From assembly GCA_019925105.1 (NCBI GenBank), contig JAHGAU010000021.1, positions 62,001 to 126,000 of the forward strand: a stretch of 64,000 bases of DNA. Reading direction: 5' to 3'. Below, piece by piece: positions 1-11,519 of this stretch. This DNA comes from Niebla homalea (lineage: Eukaryota > Ascomycota > Lecanoromycetes > Lecanorales > Ramalinaceae). Numbering within the stretch: the first letter of the stretch is position 1; each line of letters begins with the position of its first letter. A program made the translations under genes and the position numbers. Under the pieces are notes generated by a model, which was not told the DNA's origin, did not search any database, and was given only the letters and a program-made list of their open reading frames with translations.

Positions 1-19
1 GAAGGAGTAGAACACGTAC

Positions 20-630
20 TGAATAGATCACCAACGATGTCAAGCACCATTTGACTTTGCGAGAAAGCGATTGACCTCTGCACCCCTTGACCGAAGGCGC
101 ATTGCACTATCGGAACGGTCAGCACTGGGCTGGTTGAGAGTGTAAAATTTCAACAAATTTAGCAACTCACATGCTTTGAGGGAATAGTACTCCGGACAAG
201 CAACCCCATATACAATTGCACCATAAATCGATATCATGGCATTATAGGTTGTAGCAAACCACCAAAATTTCTTCATCCGGGGCATTCGACTGATCAATCT
301 CCGAAACAAGAACAGGTAGCTGAACTTGACAGACACGATTGCCGTCCACGTGAGGACTAGCGATACAGTGACCAGTTCCTGGAAACTGAAGGCCTGCTGT
401 ATGAAGTTGCTGGGCAAGGGCACTCCAGTAACATCGCCGGACTCGCTGGCGCCGACTACGTACATCTTGTCGATGAAGGAGAGCACAAGGCCCATGGCTG
501 TGATAAGGCAGGCGATGCCGAATAAAAGGATGCCATCGTCGCTGGAGAACTCTTTCTGTACCCGGATACGGATGTAGTAGCGGGCGCAGGCGCTGACAAG
601 ACAAATTGCGAAGAGAACGGTGGTTGAGAC
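20..630 (-). CDS. Fungal rhodopsin-like integral membrane protein, partial (C-terminus outside the window)
   Basis: Minus-strand exons can be read at 630..171 and 124..20, joined across a 46-nt intron (donor GTGAGT at 170, acceptor CAG at 125). The first exon starts after a CAG acceptor at 631. It encodes a helix, a charged loop with RIRVQKEFSSDDG, a second helix, and then the typical KFSYLFLFRRLI block. This Asp-Asp loop, the KFSYL(F)FFRRLI segment and, after the intron, a Cys-containing loop leading to MVLDIVGDL match the fungal rhodopsin-like domain family of seven-helix proteins with no retinal lysine assigned here. A GTACGT donor at position 19 suggests a further intron, with the last helices beyond the left edge. 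The N-terminal exon is not settled: an open frame at 745-939 with a GTATGT donor at 744 fits, but it has no ATG. Function is unknown; family members are often linked to plant-pathogen effectors or metabolite clusters. Reading through the intron gives a misleading short C-terminus. Confidence 0.75.
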
Positions 631-745
631 CTGTCAGGCGAGCGTGTTATGCTACAGAGCAGGTGCAACGGAGACCTTAGTAGACAAAGCTTACTATGAA
701 AGCCTGCTTAGGGATACGACTGGCATTATCGTATGGCGACATACT

Positions 746-2055
746 TCGTAGCAGGCACGAGCTGGACGGTAGTCCCTCAAATGAGCGAGCAATACCTCAA
801 GAAGCCACTTAGTAACAGCAACACAAAGAGAGGAAGATGAAGGATCTACTCTAGGATTGAAGGCCGGATATTCCAAACAACAAACCACAAAGAGGAGGGC
901 GAGGGGGATCTTATGACACCATACGATCCGTCAAAAAAGGGAGCAGATACTACCGATACTCTTCCAAGCCTTGCAGCTGTTTATTATTCACACAATGCCG
1001 ACTACGCCGCATACTTGCTAGGTACATGCAAAGGTCTGGGGCTAGATAGTAAGCACATATGGCACATAACATATTACGTTCAGAAGCGAGCTAATGAGCA
1101 CGAATCGGGTGACTGAAATGTGCGGTACATGTTCAGTATCTCGTAATTTATGAATACAAAAAATACTCTGTGCGCAGGACCCACTTTACATGAGGCACAG
1201 CTGTGCCGGCGAACATGTTTCCTGCAGAAATGCACGTCTCAAAGCTGACGGTTCACCGAACGCTCATACCTTATGCAGGGACGCCAAGCCTTCGCTGGAA
1301 AATGGTGTGTTGTCGCTTTTCGTGCCTACCAAACACATGCAGCCGCCACCCCTGAGTCCAGAGCACTTCTGCCAATCTTTGGACATTTAGAAAACACACG
1401 CATGCGCTATATGGGCTGCTCGCAAAGCGCATCTGCAGCACGCTGACCTGATGATGCATGCGTTGTATGGGCTGCTCGCAAAGCGCATCTGCAGCACGCT
1501 GACCTGGTGATGCATTGCGCCACATGACGGAAAATAGGGTATTGAAACGAAGCGCACTGGGTCCGAAAATCCGTAATCGGCCAAGCATGCATTTCATGGA
1601 CGAGTGGGGGATTGCCCAGCAATGGTATATGCTGGAAGCCGGCTAACATCTAACACGCATTCGAAGCGTATCGAGAATGCAAAACTTCGCTCTCGTGGCT
1701 GCTCCGCTCTCACGAACAGGATAATTTGGTACGCCTGGCAGGATTCCCAGTCATGAATGTTTAAGGTGGAAGGTCACGATGGATGCGAATTGGGAATAGT
1801 CAATCAGGGAGCTTGAAACAGTTGTCTTGACGAGCAGTAGATTTAGGTACGAGATCATTCATTGTACCTCGACAATTCTCGTTGTCCTTGTCTGGCTTGT
1901 ATGGCAAATTGTTTTTGGTAGTACCAATAATCAACTAGAAAACATTTCTGATCGGTGTAGATCTAGACTTGAAGTCCTTCTCCGAGCCTTCGTCTGACGA
2001 AACGTCACCTAGAGCATGGATGTCGCTCTAGGACTTCAGACGGCTGGGAAAATAG
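746..2055. other. Intergenic stretch without a supported gene
   Basis: Base composition is normal and only short open frames (under about 110 codons) are present, none with recognisable domains or plausible splice structure. The part up to about 939 may contain the missing first exon of the rhodopsin-like gene. The rest separates two minus-strand genes, so it should hold the promoter of the rhodopsin-like gene and the 3' end of the transporter. The only clear structure is the 56-bp tandem duplication at 1400-1511. Confidence 0.5.
1400..1511. repeat. Two-copy tandem repeat, 56-bp unit
   Basis: The unit beginning GCATGCG is repeated once in direct orientation at 1400-1455 and 1456-1511, with only about three mismatches. 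A short third start (GCATTGCG) follows. The unit contains GCAGCACGCTGACCTG. The copies are nearly identical and unaffected by RIP, so the duplication is either recent or too short to be a RIP target. No function is implied. Confidence 0.85.
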
Positions 2056-5000
2056 CTATCGTTTTACAAATTGTGCGCCCTTGGGAAGCCTGAACAGCCA
2101 ATAAAGGAACAAAGCGCCAAGAATATTAACGACACTGTACACTAGCGTAATGCTCCAATTTCTCCAACGATCTTCATAGGAGGATCCGATCCGTGCTATT
2201 ACTTCGTCTGTTGTTGATACAGGACATACCTCGCATTGTTGGGTTGCGGAAGGATTGAGAAGTTTGCCTCCAAATTCCACGAGGTAGGTGTGAAGATAGG
2301 AGGCACAATCTTGGCTGACTGGTGGCTCAAGTCGTATTATCTCTTTGGCAGAGCATACGACATCCACCCCAGCGAGACCCGTGGCCACCATTGAGTCCAC
2401 GAAATAAGTAATTGGAGTTGCACGGTACATGAAGATCCAGAAGCGCGGTAGAGCGTTGGGGGCGACAAGCACGCTACACATCTGCCATTAGTCAAGAATG
2501 TCAAAGATTGCAAAGCGAAGGATGTTGACGAGACTCACCCACAGAATATCAAAGACAAAGAGTAAAGCAACGCAGAAATATTGATCCCAGTGGCAGCATC
2601 GGGCATCATAATGACCACCATCTGCGAGAATGTTGACGAGAAAAGAAAGTAAGACCATACGAGGAGGAACATAAGACCGCTTCGCTCCTTAAGGGCATGC
2701 GTTGCAAGGGCGTTCTTATACATTCCCAAAGGATAATACCAGGTCACAAACAGGAAAACTGATAGTATCGTTTGTGAAGGCAGCTCTGAGATAACGTTGG
2801 ATAAGACAAATACCACCCAAGAGTACATGCGAGACGGTCGCTCCACCAGCTCGTACAGTAACCGACCCTCCAGAAACCGAGGCATTATCAATTGCACCAT
2901 GCTGCTGTGCAATGAAAATAGCAAGAAGACGGAGAAGATCTGGTCTTGTATACCTTGAAGACTTTTAGCAGACATATAGAAGGAAAATCCATTGAATATA
3001 CCCTTGAAGACGTTAGTCGATGAGATTGAGGAGTGTTGAGAATGAACTTACAGCCCCAAGGGTGAGGAAAATTTTGGAGTAGAGGTATGAGGGTGTTCGC
3101 CAGTCCTGTTGGAAATTCCTCTTGGTCACTTCATAAAGCTGCCGCGCATGCGATGACGCGTATTTCGAATTCGAGACGCTGTGACGAAGATCTGCCTTTG
3201 GTACCAACAACTCTCTTTTCAGTTGTCGCAGCGATTCTTTGATCCGACGTCTTTCGGGGGATGACGCCCAGACCTTGGACCATACTCCAGGGCTGTCAGT
3301 GCTATCCTTGTGGTCGCTGTGATCACGCTCAGTAATGATCTTCAAGAGCCAGTCTGCAGGATTGGCCCCAGGCGCACATCTATCCTTTCCATTTCGGTGA
3401 AAGTAATCGAGAATGGTGTTAGAGTCTGGCCCAATATCACCGAAATAAACGGACTGTCCACACTCAATCAGTAAGATCTTGTCAAACGTCTCGAATATCA
3501 CGCCAGAAGGTTGGTGAATAGTGCAAAGGATTGCGTGGCCGGAGTCAGCAAGCTTCCTGAGAAGACGGCAAATCGACCAGGCTGTGTTGCTATCTAAGCC
3601 AGAAGTAGGTTCGTCGAGGAAAAGAAGAAGCTCAGGCCTAGCTGCAAGCTCTACGCCAATAGTGACCCGCTTTCTTTGTTCAATGTTGAGACCCTCCCCC
3701 GGAACACCGATGACTGCGTCGGCAAACTCGCTAAGGCTAAGCTGATCGATCACCTCATCAACGTATTGCAACTTCTCTGCATCGCTATATTGTGGAGACT
3801 GCCGCAGACGAGCACTGAATATCAACGCCTCTCGTATAGTCGTTGTCCGAAGAGCAGTGTCATTTTGCTGGGCATAGCCGACTTTGCGCGCAAATGCCTC
3901 GTTCTGGAAATTGGCATCAACCACTTTCTCACCACTGACAGTTCCAATTGTCACACGGTCAGCCAATACATTCAAAAGAGTGGTTTTGCCAGCACCAGAG
4001 GCACCCATTAGAGCAGTCAGTGTTCCAGGTTGGACCCAACCTTCAACATTGTTAAGTAGCTTTTGTGAGCCTGCTTTGGTACGTATCTCATAGCTCAAAT
4101 CATCCCAAATGAAAGTGGCTGCTTGTATGCATTTACTCTCATGCCCGCTCGCAACGACTGCCTCGCTTCTTGCGTCTGACACACTAGAGACATCTTTTTC
4201 ATCTTGTAAGTTTTCTTTATCAGGGCTCTGATACCGTTGCAGGTGACTCTTTGGGAAGACCAAAAGTTCACCTCTCGATTGCTGAGTCGATAGGTGTTCA
4301 GTTGCGAGTAGGTATAGAAAGCATAGAAAGATCATGAAGACAAAGATAATACCTAAATTTCGCCACAAGTGATCTGAAGAGTACTCAAATGTTGTTTCTA
4401 GATATGAGCGGCCCTCAACAATATCAGAACCTGTAGAAGACCCTGTGACAGTGCATGTCTTTTGTTCTGGGGGTACATCGACGTAACCGGAACCTTGGGG
4501 AAGAAAACTTGCACAGGTGAACTTTCGACCGTCAAATTCGTTGATCATAAGGCTTTCAAAAGCATAACCAACAGGATTCAGGTAGCCAAACCACCTGAAC
4601 CAGGGATGCATATTCGGCACAGGAATGACAAAGCCTGTATAAATCACCAGTAGCAATATGAAGGTTGATCCAGGGGCGATTGAAGCTGTCAGGGTCTGAG
4701 ACATTGCCCCTATCGTCCGGTAGAGCATCGACCCAGTAAGAAGACTGACGAAAGCAAAGAGATAGAATGTGAAGAAGGCAGCTGGCGTCCTCCTCATGTT
4801 GGTGAGGAAGTAGAAAGGAATGTTGAAACCTGCCGTCAAAAAAACTTTGTTTGGCAAGTCACATATCATAGAAGCTATTGCTTCAGCAGACCGCCTGTGA
4901 AAGGCCAAGTGTGAATGCTTTTCAACGATGGGTCGCTGTTGCCACAATTGGACTCCCTCAAATGAGGCCAGGAACGTATTGGTGAGAATTGTGAAGAAGA

Positions 5001-6444
5001 GCAGAACGCTGCGACCGAAGAAGCTGCTGGTATCGTTTGGCATATCATAGAACATGCTGCCAAGTATGATGGACACGATAGCATTGCCCACGATTGCGGA
5101 AATAGATGGTGGTAGATCACTGAGCATTCTCTGCCAGCCTCGAACGACGCAGAGTCCGGTCTGCTCAACGATCGATATCCTGTGCGGACCGGCTTCCCAT
5201 TGAAGACGAGGTAGAGCGTACTTAGATTGAGTTGAGGATGCAGCAAAGTTACCAGAGAAAGTCTGCTCGTAGGATTGGATGGACCCGAGGAGCTCCTGGT
5301 GTTCAATACTTCGCTTCCAGATTGCGTGAAGATCATTGGCGCTTCTGGGAGCTGTATCTTTCTGGTCTTTCCGGAACACTCTTGCTCCTGGATCGGTTAC
5401 CGAACACAGAAAATCAGCGGTCGTCGACCTCTTCGGACAGACAAAACCAAGATCCTCGAAATAAGCCTTTGCAGCGCCTATCGGTCCAAAGAAAATCTCG
5501 TGGCCCTCATAGAGGAGCATCACCTTATCAAAACAATTGTAGATGTCGTCGGAAATCTGATAGAGAGTAGCCACGGAGACGTGTCCGCAGTCATCAGCAT
5601 TCTGCCGCAGTTCACGAACCAGTCGAAGAGCATTCGCACTGTCCAATCCACGGGTGCTGTTATCCCAGCACTGAATAGGACTTTTCGCCAGCAGTACTTC
5701 TGCAATGCTGAGCCTTTTACGTTCTCCACCGCTGATCCCTTTTACTAGGTCGTTTCCAACTTTTGTATCAAGAGTATGATTGAGCCCCATCGACGTAATA
5801 ATTTCTTTTCTGGACTCCAAGGCTGCAGACTTCCATTCGTGGCGTGACAGACCTTGGGAGGGCTGAGTAACCTTTGAGCCAAAATCTATTGTCTGTGATA
5901 CTGTAAGTTGAGGGAAATGCACATCTGATTCCGCCGAATATATGCAACGTCGATGAAGATGCTCCGCCGGTAAAGGGGTCGACATTGTGATGTCCAATGG
6001 GTCTATGGCAGGGGCACGGGATTCTCCAAGGGGCGACGTTGCCGAAATACCATAATTCAGGATGGCCCCTTCGTCTACGCGCAGGCCCTTCCTATCTCCT
6101 GCGATGGTTTTTAGAAGAGTTGTGCATCCACTGCCTGGTCGCCCAAGTACCAGAAGCATCTCTCCTCCGCGAACGACGCACTCGAAATCTCGTAGGATGC
6201 ATTTTCTCGAAATTTTCGCCTGTCGAAAGAACGAATTTAACACTTGACTAATTACAGCAAGTGGATAATTGAGGAACGTTTTCTGGTAGTCTGTGGGCTT
6301 GGAAATCCCATATATGCTAAGACGTCGAAACGCGAATCCACCGAAGAGGCTCTTAGTGGCACTATCCTGTTGCAAATCATCGTTACTGTGAGCAGACATT
6401 TCTGAATCTTGGGTGGACGTTTTCTCTGTGGTTTGAGGCGCCAT
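2056..6444 (-). CDS. Pleiotropic drug resistance (PDR/CDR) ABC-G full transporter
   Basis: A full-size plasma-membrane drug or metabolite exporter of the fungal PDR family. Exons are 6444..3052, 3002..2539 and 2473..2056, giving 1424 residues, the usual size. Intron 1 (49 nt) has GTAAGT, GACTAAC and AAG; intron 2 (65 nt) has GTGAGT and TAG. Joining at TAG, not the nearby CAG, restores FCGVLVAPNALPRFW. Order is NBD1-TMD1-NBD2-TMD2. NBD1 has Walker A GRPGSGCTT (residues 101-109), where Cys replaces the catalytic Lys as is normal for PDR proteins. It also has signature GISGGERKR (236-244) and Walker B ending CWDNSTRGLD. NBD2 has canonical GASGAGKTT (814-822), degenerate signature LNIEQRKR (919-926) and LLFLDEPTSGLD. 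TMD1 carries the NPVGYAFES motif; a Cys-containing extracellular loop follows near 644-664. It is divergently transcribed from the P450 pair, with 873 bp between start codons, suggesting shared control and export of the P450 product. The open frame is intact. Confidence 0.95.
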
Positions 6445-7317
6445 GGTATTGAAGCCTAAACAGTGGATTGAAAGAAATACACGTGAGCAGCTGGAATTGC
6501 CGGGGTAAAGAATAGCCGATGAGATTTAGGGCGACTCCTGAATTCCAAAAATCCCTCCCCCTTATAGATGTCAAATTTCCGATTGCAGGCTCTCGGAGGG
6601 GTGTCGATCATTTGGCAAATTTCAGGATCTGCACTCACCACCAACTGTGCCGCAATCGAATTCACTATGGCGCAAGCAGGAAGTCAGTAGCAGGCAGCTC
6701 ATCGGATGGTTCCACTTTGGGTGGTGTGATCCGGAGTTCGTGCATAAGTATCGCCAGCGAGTATCGTGAGTCGTGTTGCATCCGCCCGAAGCGTTTCCAA
6801 ATTTAAGCGACAGTCCCTATGATGTACGAATCATAGCGGTGTATTTCTTGAAGCTAATGAATTCGTCTCCGGGGCTCTGGGCCGGAGCTCTGGGCCGGAG
6901 CACAGCCTTCGTTAGTGGAAGGCCTGCCTTGCATTAGTGGCATGCATTAAAGCGGTCTTGCGGGTTACGGAATATTTCAATACGAGTAATAAATGCTGCT
7001 ACATGCAGGTGCTATTGAGCCTTTTGGCCTGGAAGCCGGCTCGATCAGATCCATGTGTCTTCCGGTTTGCCGGCTATGCAGAGAAGACCGGAGCTCTCCA
7101 AAAATGAGCGTTCACCGCCCCAAAGCTGGAGAGTTGCTCGCAAAAGATTTCATAATCAGCCAAAGGACGAGAGGGTTTTCGATCACTTATCTTCCTGAAA
7201 TCTATCTCCTTTACCTGTGTGCACGCTTCGATATTTGGGCATCTGGACCTCCGTCCGTTCATGGACGCCTTGCAAGCTCAGGAGTCTCACTCAACCACCA
7301 GACTTCCGAGTCCTTCC
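6445..7317. promoter_or_regulatory. Divergent intergenic promoter region, transporter / P450 pair
   Basis: This 873-bp gap separates the minus-strand transporter start from the plus-strand P450 start, so it must hold both promoters. The most notable structure is a 13-bp periodic array at 6869-6907: CCGG recurs at 6869, 6882 and 6895 within repeats of CCGGAGCTCTGGG. CGG triplets are the half-sites of fungal Zn(II)2Cys6 regulators, so the array is a candidate pathway-regulator site; this is inference. No convincing TATA box was identified. In-frame codons extend upstream of the P450 ATG to about 7219, but without a better start. Confidence 0.55.
6869..6907. repeat. 13-bp direct repeat array with three CCGG cores
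   Basis: The unit CCGGRGCTCTGGG occurs at 6869 and 6882, and a third start CCGGAGC lies at 6895. It is a short GC-rich array in the middle of the divergent promoter. Regular spacing of CGG-containing cores is compatible with cooperative binding of a zinc-cluster factor, but replication slippage would produce the same pattern. Confidence 0.7.
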
Positions 7318-9155
7318 ATGCCTGACTTGACATACCTACGAGGGCATGAATGCCATCTGGTTTGGTGGTGGTGCTGTTTTATCGTGATAAATTTGGCATT
7401 CGTCTACCTTACAACATGGATTTCATTTGCTTTAAATAGGAAGTCTGAAGATCGTGTGAAGGTCCCACCTACACTGCCATATGTGATACCCTACCTTGGA
7501 CATGCGTTAAGCCTTCTGATCGAGCCTGCGAGAGCTCTTGCCGGTGCCAGGTGGATATGCCCTTTCGCGCTACATCAAATGCTTGACTAAATTGGTTGGA
7601 TCAGTCAACAATTCGCACCCCGAACAATTCACGGACTGAAGGTCGCGGGATGGAACGTATATTTTGTATACGGACCTGAAAATGTTGCACGATTGCGAAA
7701 ATATCCTTCCACCATTACGACGCCCGGAGTGACGACGTTCGTGTTAAAGACGCTCTTCGGCATGTCACCAAAGGCGGTCGACATGTACAGCAATGACGAC
7801 TCCGGAATATACTCAAATCCTCAACCAGGCAGTCATGTCGCACCACACAATAGAATCGATCATCTGACACACGCCAATTTTCACAAGCATCTTCTCGGGA
7901 CCGGGCTTCAAGGGATCTATGAACGCTTTGCAGTATCATTCTTACAACGACTTCCAGTCCTTGGCGATCGAAATGAGTGGAGCTACTTTCCAGATCTCTT
8001 GGATTACTGGCTGCCATCAATGACATCTGCCATGAACGAAGCGCTTGCGGGACCAATTATTGAATGCGTGAATCCCGACTTTACATCGGAACTGCTGGAA
8101 TACTATCCATACATGCATAACCTCATGAAAAGAGTGCCGGGCTGGTGGATGTTGAAGGCTCGTCGCTTGCGGAAAAAGCTTATTCATGACATCAAGATCT
8201 GGCATTCAATTGCAAGAGCACGCTTCCAAGAGAGTGATGTTGACCGTTGTACCGCGGGAGATCCTTGGTGGGGGTCTGCTTTCATGAGGGGGCGTCAAAA
8301 AATCCTCGCTGGGGTGGAGAATTGGGATGCTGATGCAATTGCCTCCTCAGATTTTGGTATATTCTGGGGGTAAGACGCTGATTGTCCACGTGGGAAAGCA
8401 AAGGACTCAAGCTGACATTTTCTCCAAACAGCGCCAGTGTAAACATTCATCCGATGGCTGTCTGGGCGATCATCGAATTATTTCGGGACAAGCCATTACT
8501 CGAAAGAGTTCGGGCAGAGCTCTCCATCATCCACTTTCGAGAGATCAGCATGAAGGAAGACATCGAGAAGCTCTTAGCTGTCCCACTGCTTCAGTCGATT
8601 TATTCAGAACTGCTTCGGCTTCGAGTCGAAGTTCAGACTATCTTCTCGAGCCACAGAGAAGACATTTACATCAATAATTGGCGAATCCCCCGAAATAGCC
8701 TTGTTGTAGTTCCGGCTGGTGCGGCACACAGGGACCCGGATGTCTGGAACAGCCAGGACGGTGAACATCCCCTCGACCAATTCTACGCTGATCGATTCCT
8801 CGTCTACCCCGGCGTACCGCAGAGCGGCCCCCGCAAAACAGCAAGAGCAGCTGGTGATAGCGCTGTCACTTCCAAGGCAATGCCTGATGATGGAAAACCT
8901 AGATTTGTCAATTCTGGCCTATCAGACTCATTCATGCCTTATGGGATAGGCGAGCGTACATGTCCAGGTCGTGGTTTTGCTCGGCGAGAGATCATTGCGT
9001 TATGCGCCTTGATAGCTGATCGATACGATATTGAATTCGTCGACAAGAACCAGGATTTTGGGATGACCACTGCTTTTTACGGCATAGGGACGCAGCGTCC
9101 CAGAAGTAAGATCCCTTTCAAGATTCGCAAGCGTAGTAAAAGTTGGCAGTCTTAG
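7318..9155 (+). CDS. Cytochrome P450 monooxygenase, CYP7/CYP8-like oxygen-binding helix
   Basis: A microsomal haem-thiolate oxygenase. Exons are 7318..7550, 7605..8369 and 8432..9155, giving 573 residues. Intron 1 (54 nt) has a weak donor GTGGAT, branch TTGACTAA and CAG; it joins as GAS-QQFAPRTIHGLKV. Intron 2 (62 nt) is GTAAGA..ACAG. An N-terminal hydrophobic anchor lies at about residues 13-33, followed by PPTLPYVIPYLGHA. The K-helix ExxR is E392-x-x-R395. The haem loop PYGIGERTCPGRGFA has ligand Cys510. The I-helix reads DFGIFWGASVNIHPMAVW (327-344): the usual acid-Thr pair is absent and Asn/His occupy the region, as in CYP7/CYP8 (prostacyclin synthase, sterol 7-hydroxylase) and related fungal P450s. 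The product may therefore come from isomerase or dehydratase-type chemistry rather than plain hydroxylation. A polar insert at about 460-495 precedes the haem loop. An upstream in-frame ATG at 7261 would add 19 residues; I prefer 7318 because it places the anchor near the N-terminus. The next P450 starts 223 bp downstream. Confidence 0.92.
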
Positions 9156-9378
9156 GAAAGGACTTGTACGCAATATGGTAAGATGGGAAAGAGAAGGTCT
9201 TGATAGGTTCTGAATCGGGCGTAGAATAAATTACTCGTTTTCTGTACGATTGTGGCACGTTCCAAACTGTAATCCCGATTCAGCTCCGTAATCAAAGGAT
9301 CTAAGATTTCGCCCTTTCAACTTGCAAAGCTCATGACTTTTACATGTCTCACGAAGGCAGACTCTTTTTTTGTTCACG

Positions 9379-11131
9379 ATGAAAACTCAGGCAATCATCA
9401 CGCTGCTTGCAGCACTGATAGCGTATATCTTCACCAAAATGTATGCGGCCCGCAGTCTTGTTTGGGAGCGGCAAAAAAAGGGACTGGTACGTTCTCTCAA
9501 CTTGAAATCCCGACCCTCTCTTACTAAATGCTATTAGCCCGTCGCACCAGGCCATTCATTCCTCTTCGGACATCTTCTCTACTTCAAGTCCTTCTTCGAT
9601 AAACTCCCACCCAATGCTCATTACCAGAACGCTCTTGGTGACATCGCCAGGGAACACTTTACGGCCGACGGGTGCTATTATATCGACATGTGGCCTGTCT
9701 CAGGCATCCTGTTTGTTGTCGTGTCCCCACATGTTGCCAATCAAATCCATGCAAACCCCCATGTGTCAATGCAACGGCCCCAACTCTTGCCTCGATGGTT
9801 CAAACCTATTGCTGGAGGTCCAAACATGTTTGATATGCGAGAGCCCGATTGGAAACCGTGGCGAGCAGTGTTCAGTGGAGCATTCAGCGCACAGAACGTA
9901 GCCTCACTTGTGCCGGGTATGGTGGATGAAACCTTAATATATGTTGAGACGTTGAGAAGGCTAGCGGGGGAGAAAAAAATGTTCTGTTTGGACCTGATTA
10001 CATTGCGTTTCACGTTTGACGTTATTGGGAAGACCATCTTGTATGCCATCAGCTTGAATGTGTTAGGAAAGGCACCGACTGATTGCGAACGATAGGAATG
10101 CGACGCTTAACGCCCAACGGGGTTATAACGCATTGGCCGACTGTATGCTAAGCCAAATCCGATGGCATCAACCGAACGCTGAAGGTAATCCATTCGAATA
10201 CCTGAACTTCGTCCGCAAGGCGGTGCATTGGTGGAACGGAATGAAAATGGACAAGTACATCGGCAACGAGCTAGACAAGCGGTGCAACGAATACCTTGCA
10301 GATCGAGAGGGTACGCGCACCAAAGCGATCATTGACCTGGTACTCCAGGCTCATCTTTCAGCAAGTCCGGAGACCATGTCGAAGGCTCTTCCAGAGCGCC
10401 TTGAGCCGCAGTTCCGCTCCTTCGCCATCAGCCAAATCCGTCTCTTTGCCTTTGTGGGCCATGATTCGACCAGCAGCACCATTTGTTACATCTTGCATCT
10501 CCTCTCCACTCATCCAGAAGCACTTGCAAAGCTCCGTCGCGAACACGAGCAAAGGTTGGGCATGGACCTCGTGAAGGTGCCCGATCTTCTCAAATCGCAG
10601 CCACATATTACAAACAGCCTCTCTTATACTACGGCTGTCATAAAGGAGTCGCTCCGACTCTATCCACCGGGAGGCTGTAGTCGTTCGGGTCAGCCAACAG
10701 TTTCGCTCATTTCAGATTCCGGCAAACGATGTCCAACCGAGAACATAGAAGCGATTTTCACCATCCATGCTGAGATGCACCGTTCGTCTGTGTATTGGTA
10801 CCAACCTGAGGCCTTTATGCCAGAACGCTGGCTTGTAGAAGAGGGCAGTGAGCTTTGTCCCATCAAGGGCGCCTATCGTGCGTTCGAGATCGGGCCCCGT
10901 AATTGCGTGGCTCAGGGATTTGTGATGACGGAATTGAAGGTCATTCTTGCGTTACTTGTCCGAGAATTCGATTTCTCGCCAGCGTATCAGGAGTGGGATG
11001 ACTTGCATCCGCTGGGAGGGAAAGAAAATCGAACGTATAGGGGAGACAGGGCGTATCAGATTGAAGAGGGTGCTGCGCATCCGGTGGATCATTACCCATG
11101 TCGAGTTGCTACGAGAACATCACAGGTATAG
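9379..11131 (+). CDS. Cytochrome P450 monooxygenase, CYP59/StcS-like
   Basis: A second haem-thiolate oxygenase, tandem to the first. Exons are 9379..9486, 9538..10040 and 10096..11131, giving 548 residues. Introns are 51 nt (GTACGT..TTAG) and 55 nt (GTATGC..ATAG). The second joins to DVIGKTILNATLNAQRGYN, restoring a conserved block. The membrane anchor is at residues 4-20, followed by PVAPGHSFLFGHLL. The I-helix has FVGHDSTSS (323-331) with a normal Asp-Ser/Thr pair. ExxR is E388..R391, the PERW motif is at 446-449, and the haem loop is FEIGPRNCVAQ with ligand Cys474. The conserved Gly two residues after the Cys is Ala476; this is tolerated in some P450s (fungal P450nor has Cys-Ile-Ala) but is unusual. 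Overall pattern (GHSFLFGHL, DVIGK, GHDSTSSTICY, ELKVILALLVREFDF) resembles the CYP59 group that includes sterigmatocystin-pathway StcS; the substrate is not predictable. No frameshift or stop was seen. The RIP-affected DNA begins under 400 bp downstream. Confidence 0.92.
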
Positions 11132-11519
11132 TCACGAGGAGTTCTGGTCTGCTGGTATGCATTGCGAGCGTTTGTCTTCTATGTGTCGCTCTTTACGATT
11201 TTCGGCTGCTGATCAGTCTTCTTAGTATATTCTGACCTCCTTGATCACGCTGAGCTCAGGTCCCAACATGGTGATTTTGCGAGCAGACCCCCCTTACGTA
11301 CCACACGATGGCTTTGCGAGACCCAAGCCCTTGAATGCCGATGTTCCCGAGAAGAGAAAGAAAATGGTATTCCTCGAATCGCATTGCCTCCAGCTTGTTT
11401 GCCAATTGGTCGGCTCAGAGACGCTGTACTGTCGAATCCAAAAGATACGTCTCCCAGCGCGAGTAATTTTTGGGGGGGGGCGGGGATGCCTTGGTGGACC
11501 CGGACCCGAGCTGAGGCTC
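11132..11519. other. Spacer between the last P450 and the repeat block
   Basis: This GC-normal DNA forms the 3' flank of the second P450. A small open frame covers most of it but has no recognisable domain and runs into the transposon end, so I do not call it a gene. A run of nine G (11472-11480) followed by CGGGG lies near the right side. The last ~22 bp (from about 11498) belong to the repeat that the E1 transposon entered; its continuation is at 20814 and another copy lies at 22566-22640. Confidence 0.6.

Noticed and set aside
1400..1511. CRISPR-like repeat
   Set aside because: Two abutting copies without spacers in a eukaryotic context; it is a simple tandem duplication.
2474..2481. CAG at 2481-2483 as the acceptor of the second transporter intron
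   Set aside because: It puts the last exon out of frame. The TAG seven bases on restores the conserved FCGVL..LPRFWIFMYR.
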